A stretch of DNA of 64,000 bases from Bacillus aquiflavi (GTDB lineage: Bacteria > Bacillota > Bacilli > Bacillales > Cytobacillaceae): NCBI RefSeq assembly GCF_019915265.1, contig NZ_CP082780.1, forward strand, positions 3,224,001-3,288,000, written 5' to 3'. The position numbers and the translations under genes were made by a program. The notes beneath the pieces are model-generated. The model was not told the origin of the DNA and made no database searches. It was given only the letters and a program-made list of their open reading frames with translations. Positions within the stretch are counted from its first letter, which is position 1. Each line of letters begins with the position of its first letter. Positions 63,431-64,000 of the stretch are shown in pieces.

Positions 63431-63468
63431 TCCTTCCTCCTTTATTCCTATAGACTTAACTCATTTAA

Positions 63469-63482
63469 TGACAGCGCTTACA
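63469..63482. promoter_or_regulatory. cre-like CcpA site
   Basis: TGACAGCGCTTACA matches the cre consensus TGWAANCGNTNWCA at 13 of 14 positions, 39 bp before the amiE ATG. Muropeptide recycling genes in B. subtilis are under carbon catabolite control. Confidence 0.6.
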
Positions 63483-63648
63483 ACCGATTGTGTATTCAGC
63501 GTACCAAAATAAGTGTCTAGTTGTCTATACCGCTTAAGTTCTATTAAATTAAAAATATCCAAACCTTTTTTCCTATTTTATAAACAGGTCTAGTGGATAT
63601 AGGTAGTTTAGAGTATTTTCAGCTTGATAACATTAAATTAAAAGTTAG

Positions 63649-63717
63649 CTCAGACTGTTGACAAACAATCTTCCGTGCTGATTACCTCGACTGTCAAACG
63701 TTTTCAATCAGTCTGAG
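63649..63717 (+). repeat. Dispersed repeat, copy 7 (short form)
   Basis: A 69-bp copy with perfect 9-bp terminal inverted repeats CTCAGACTG / CAGTCTGAG; it keeps the TTGACAAAC and GTCAAACGTTTTCAATC blocks but has lost most of the interior. Confidence 0.65.
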
Positions 63718-63732
63718 AAAATGAAAATTTAC

Positions 63733-64000
63733 TTATTTTTTTCCATAGCTAAACGCTAATCCTGCTTGTGCGTCTTGTTGAATTCCATATGATGGGATTG
63801 GATAGCGAAGCCCGTTCTTTGCTAATTGTTTCATGCCGTCTATTGCTTTTACTAAATCTTCAGGTGTAATTGCCATTAGCAACTCATCATCTTGAACCCC
63901 TCCGTATCGCCTTTCAGCAAAACAAGGGATAGATAGACTTGGCTCCTTCGTCTTCAATGCTCGTCCCCAAGAATCTGCACACGAAGACTCCCCGACAATC
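63733..64000 (-). CDS. DUF169-like protein, C-terminal part (runs off the window)
   Basis: The frame is open to the window edge, giving at least 88 residues (..IVGESSCADSWGRALKTKEP.. to ..GLAFSYGKK). Segments CFAERRYGGVQDDELLMAI and AIDGMKQLAKNGLRYPIPSY resemble the end of DUF169 family proteins, whose function is unknown. The N-terminus lies beyond the window. Confidence 0.5.
   Translation of the reverse strand, partial: IVGESSCADSWGRALKTKEPSLSIPCFAERRYGGVQDDELLMAITPEDLVKAIDGMKQLAKNGLRYPIPSYGIQQDAQAGLAFSYGKK

Larger units (their letters stand above)
63431..63732. other. Intergenic region upstream of the recycling operon
   Basis: 302 bp with the amiE promoter region, a cre-like site and a repeat copy; no gene seen. 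Confidence 0.45.

Noticed and set aside
1-64000. CRISPR arrays, tRNA or rRNA genes, prophage modules
   Set aside because: No regularly spaced repeats, tRNA-like cloverleaf sequences, rRNA segments or phage structural genes were noticed in the window.

Overview
The window is low-GC DNA of an endospore-forming Bacillaceae-type firmicute. This rests on strong AGGAGG-type ribosome binding sites with ATG/GTG/TTG starts, many orthologues of Bacillus subtilis genes (yvdTSR, yknXYZ, a yjbQ-type antiporter, amiE-nagZ-namZ) and a remnant of the H-type small acid-soluble spore protein gene sspH. A diaminopimelate dehydrogenase gene (ddh) suggests a lineage outside the B. subtilis group. No rRNA, tRNA, CRISPR or phage structure was seen.

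Layout. 1-11 kb: EbsC deacylase, an orphan Spo0B-type sensor kinase, a TetR-controlled SMR pump pair (yvdTSR) with two matching operators, a PhzF-like enzyme, an IS110-family element, a fatty acid desaturase and a yknXYZ-type efflux system whose adaptor gene has an in-frame TGA. 11-22.6 kb: DinB, an SDR / QueA-like / VOC operon, a DUF1646 transporter, a DUF1002 secreted protein, a CPA2 antiporter, an FAD/Rieske oxidoreductase, a peroxiredoxin whose catalytic cysteine codon is TGA, PurC and truncated sspH.

22.6-41.9 kb is the accessory heart of the window: a BcrA-type ABC transporter, a broken lipoprotein gene, a secreted papain-like protein, an IS4-type element, and then a peptide locus. On the minus strand lie an aureocin A53-like leaderless bacteriocin gene, a two-gene ABC transporter and a 44-residue membrane protein. 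Facing away on the plus strand is a complete Agr quorum-sensing operon in the order agrC-agrB-agrD-agrA, with a short agrD predicted to give the cyclic pentapeptide CFWFA. An IS66 element with a perfect 8-bp target duplication sits in the tail of the agrA terminator, followed by another ABC pair and an OmpR-type two-component system with a broken kinase.

41.9-64 kb: a broken CNNM-type transporter gene, a DapB-like amine dehydrogenase with a LysR regulator, ddh, a second BcrA-type ATPase with a decayed permease, a GalT-like protein, a secreted beta-propeller, a secreted glycerophosphodiesterase, cell-surface proteins, and a muropeptide-recycling operon (amiE-nagZ-namZ) with a cre-like site upstream.

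How genes work together. The Agr operon probably senses density and may control the divergent bacteriocin operon, whose promoter carries an 18-bp palindrome; the link is inferred from adjacency. The recycling operon splits muropeptides outside the cell. The window is rich in broken genes (at least eight reading-frame disruptions) and in a roughly 70-125-bp dispersed repeat starting CAGACTGTTGACAAAC, with about seven copies. The most notable single observation is the TGA at the peroxidatic position of the peroxiredoxin, followed 17 nt later by a hairpin with a GGUC loop. This looks like a selenocysteine codon with a bacterial SECIS element rather than a random nonsense mutation.
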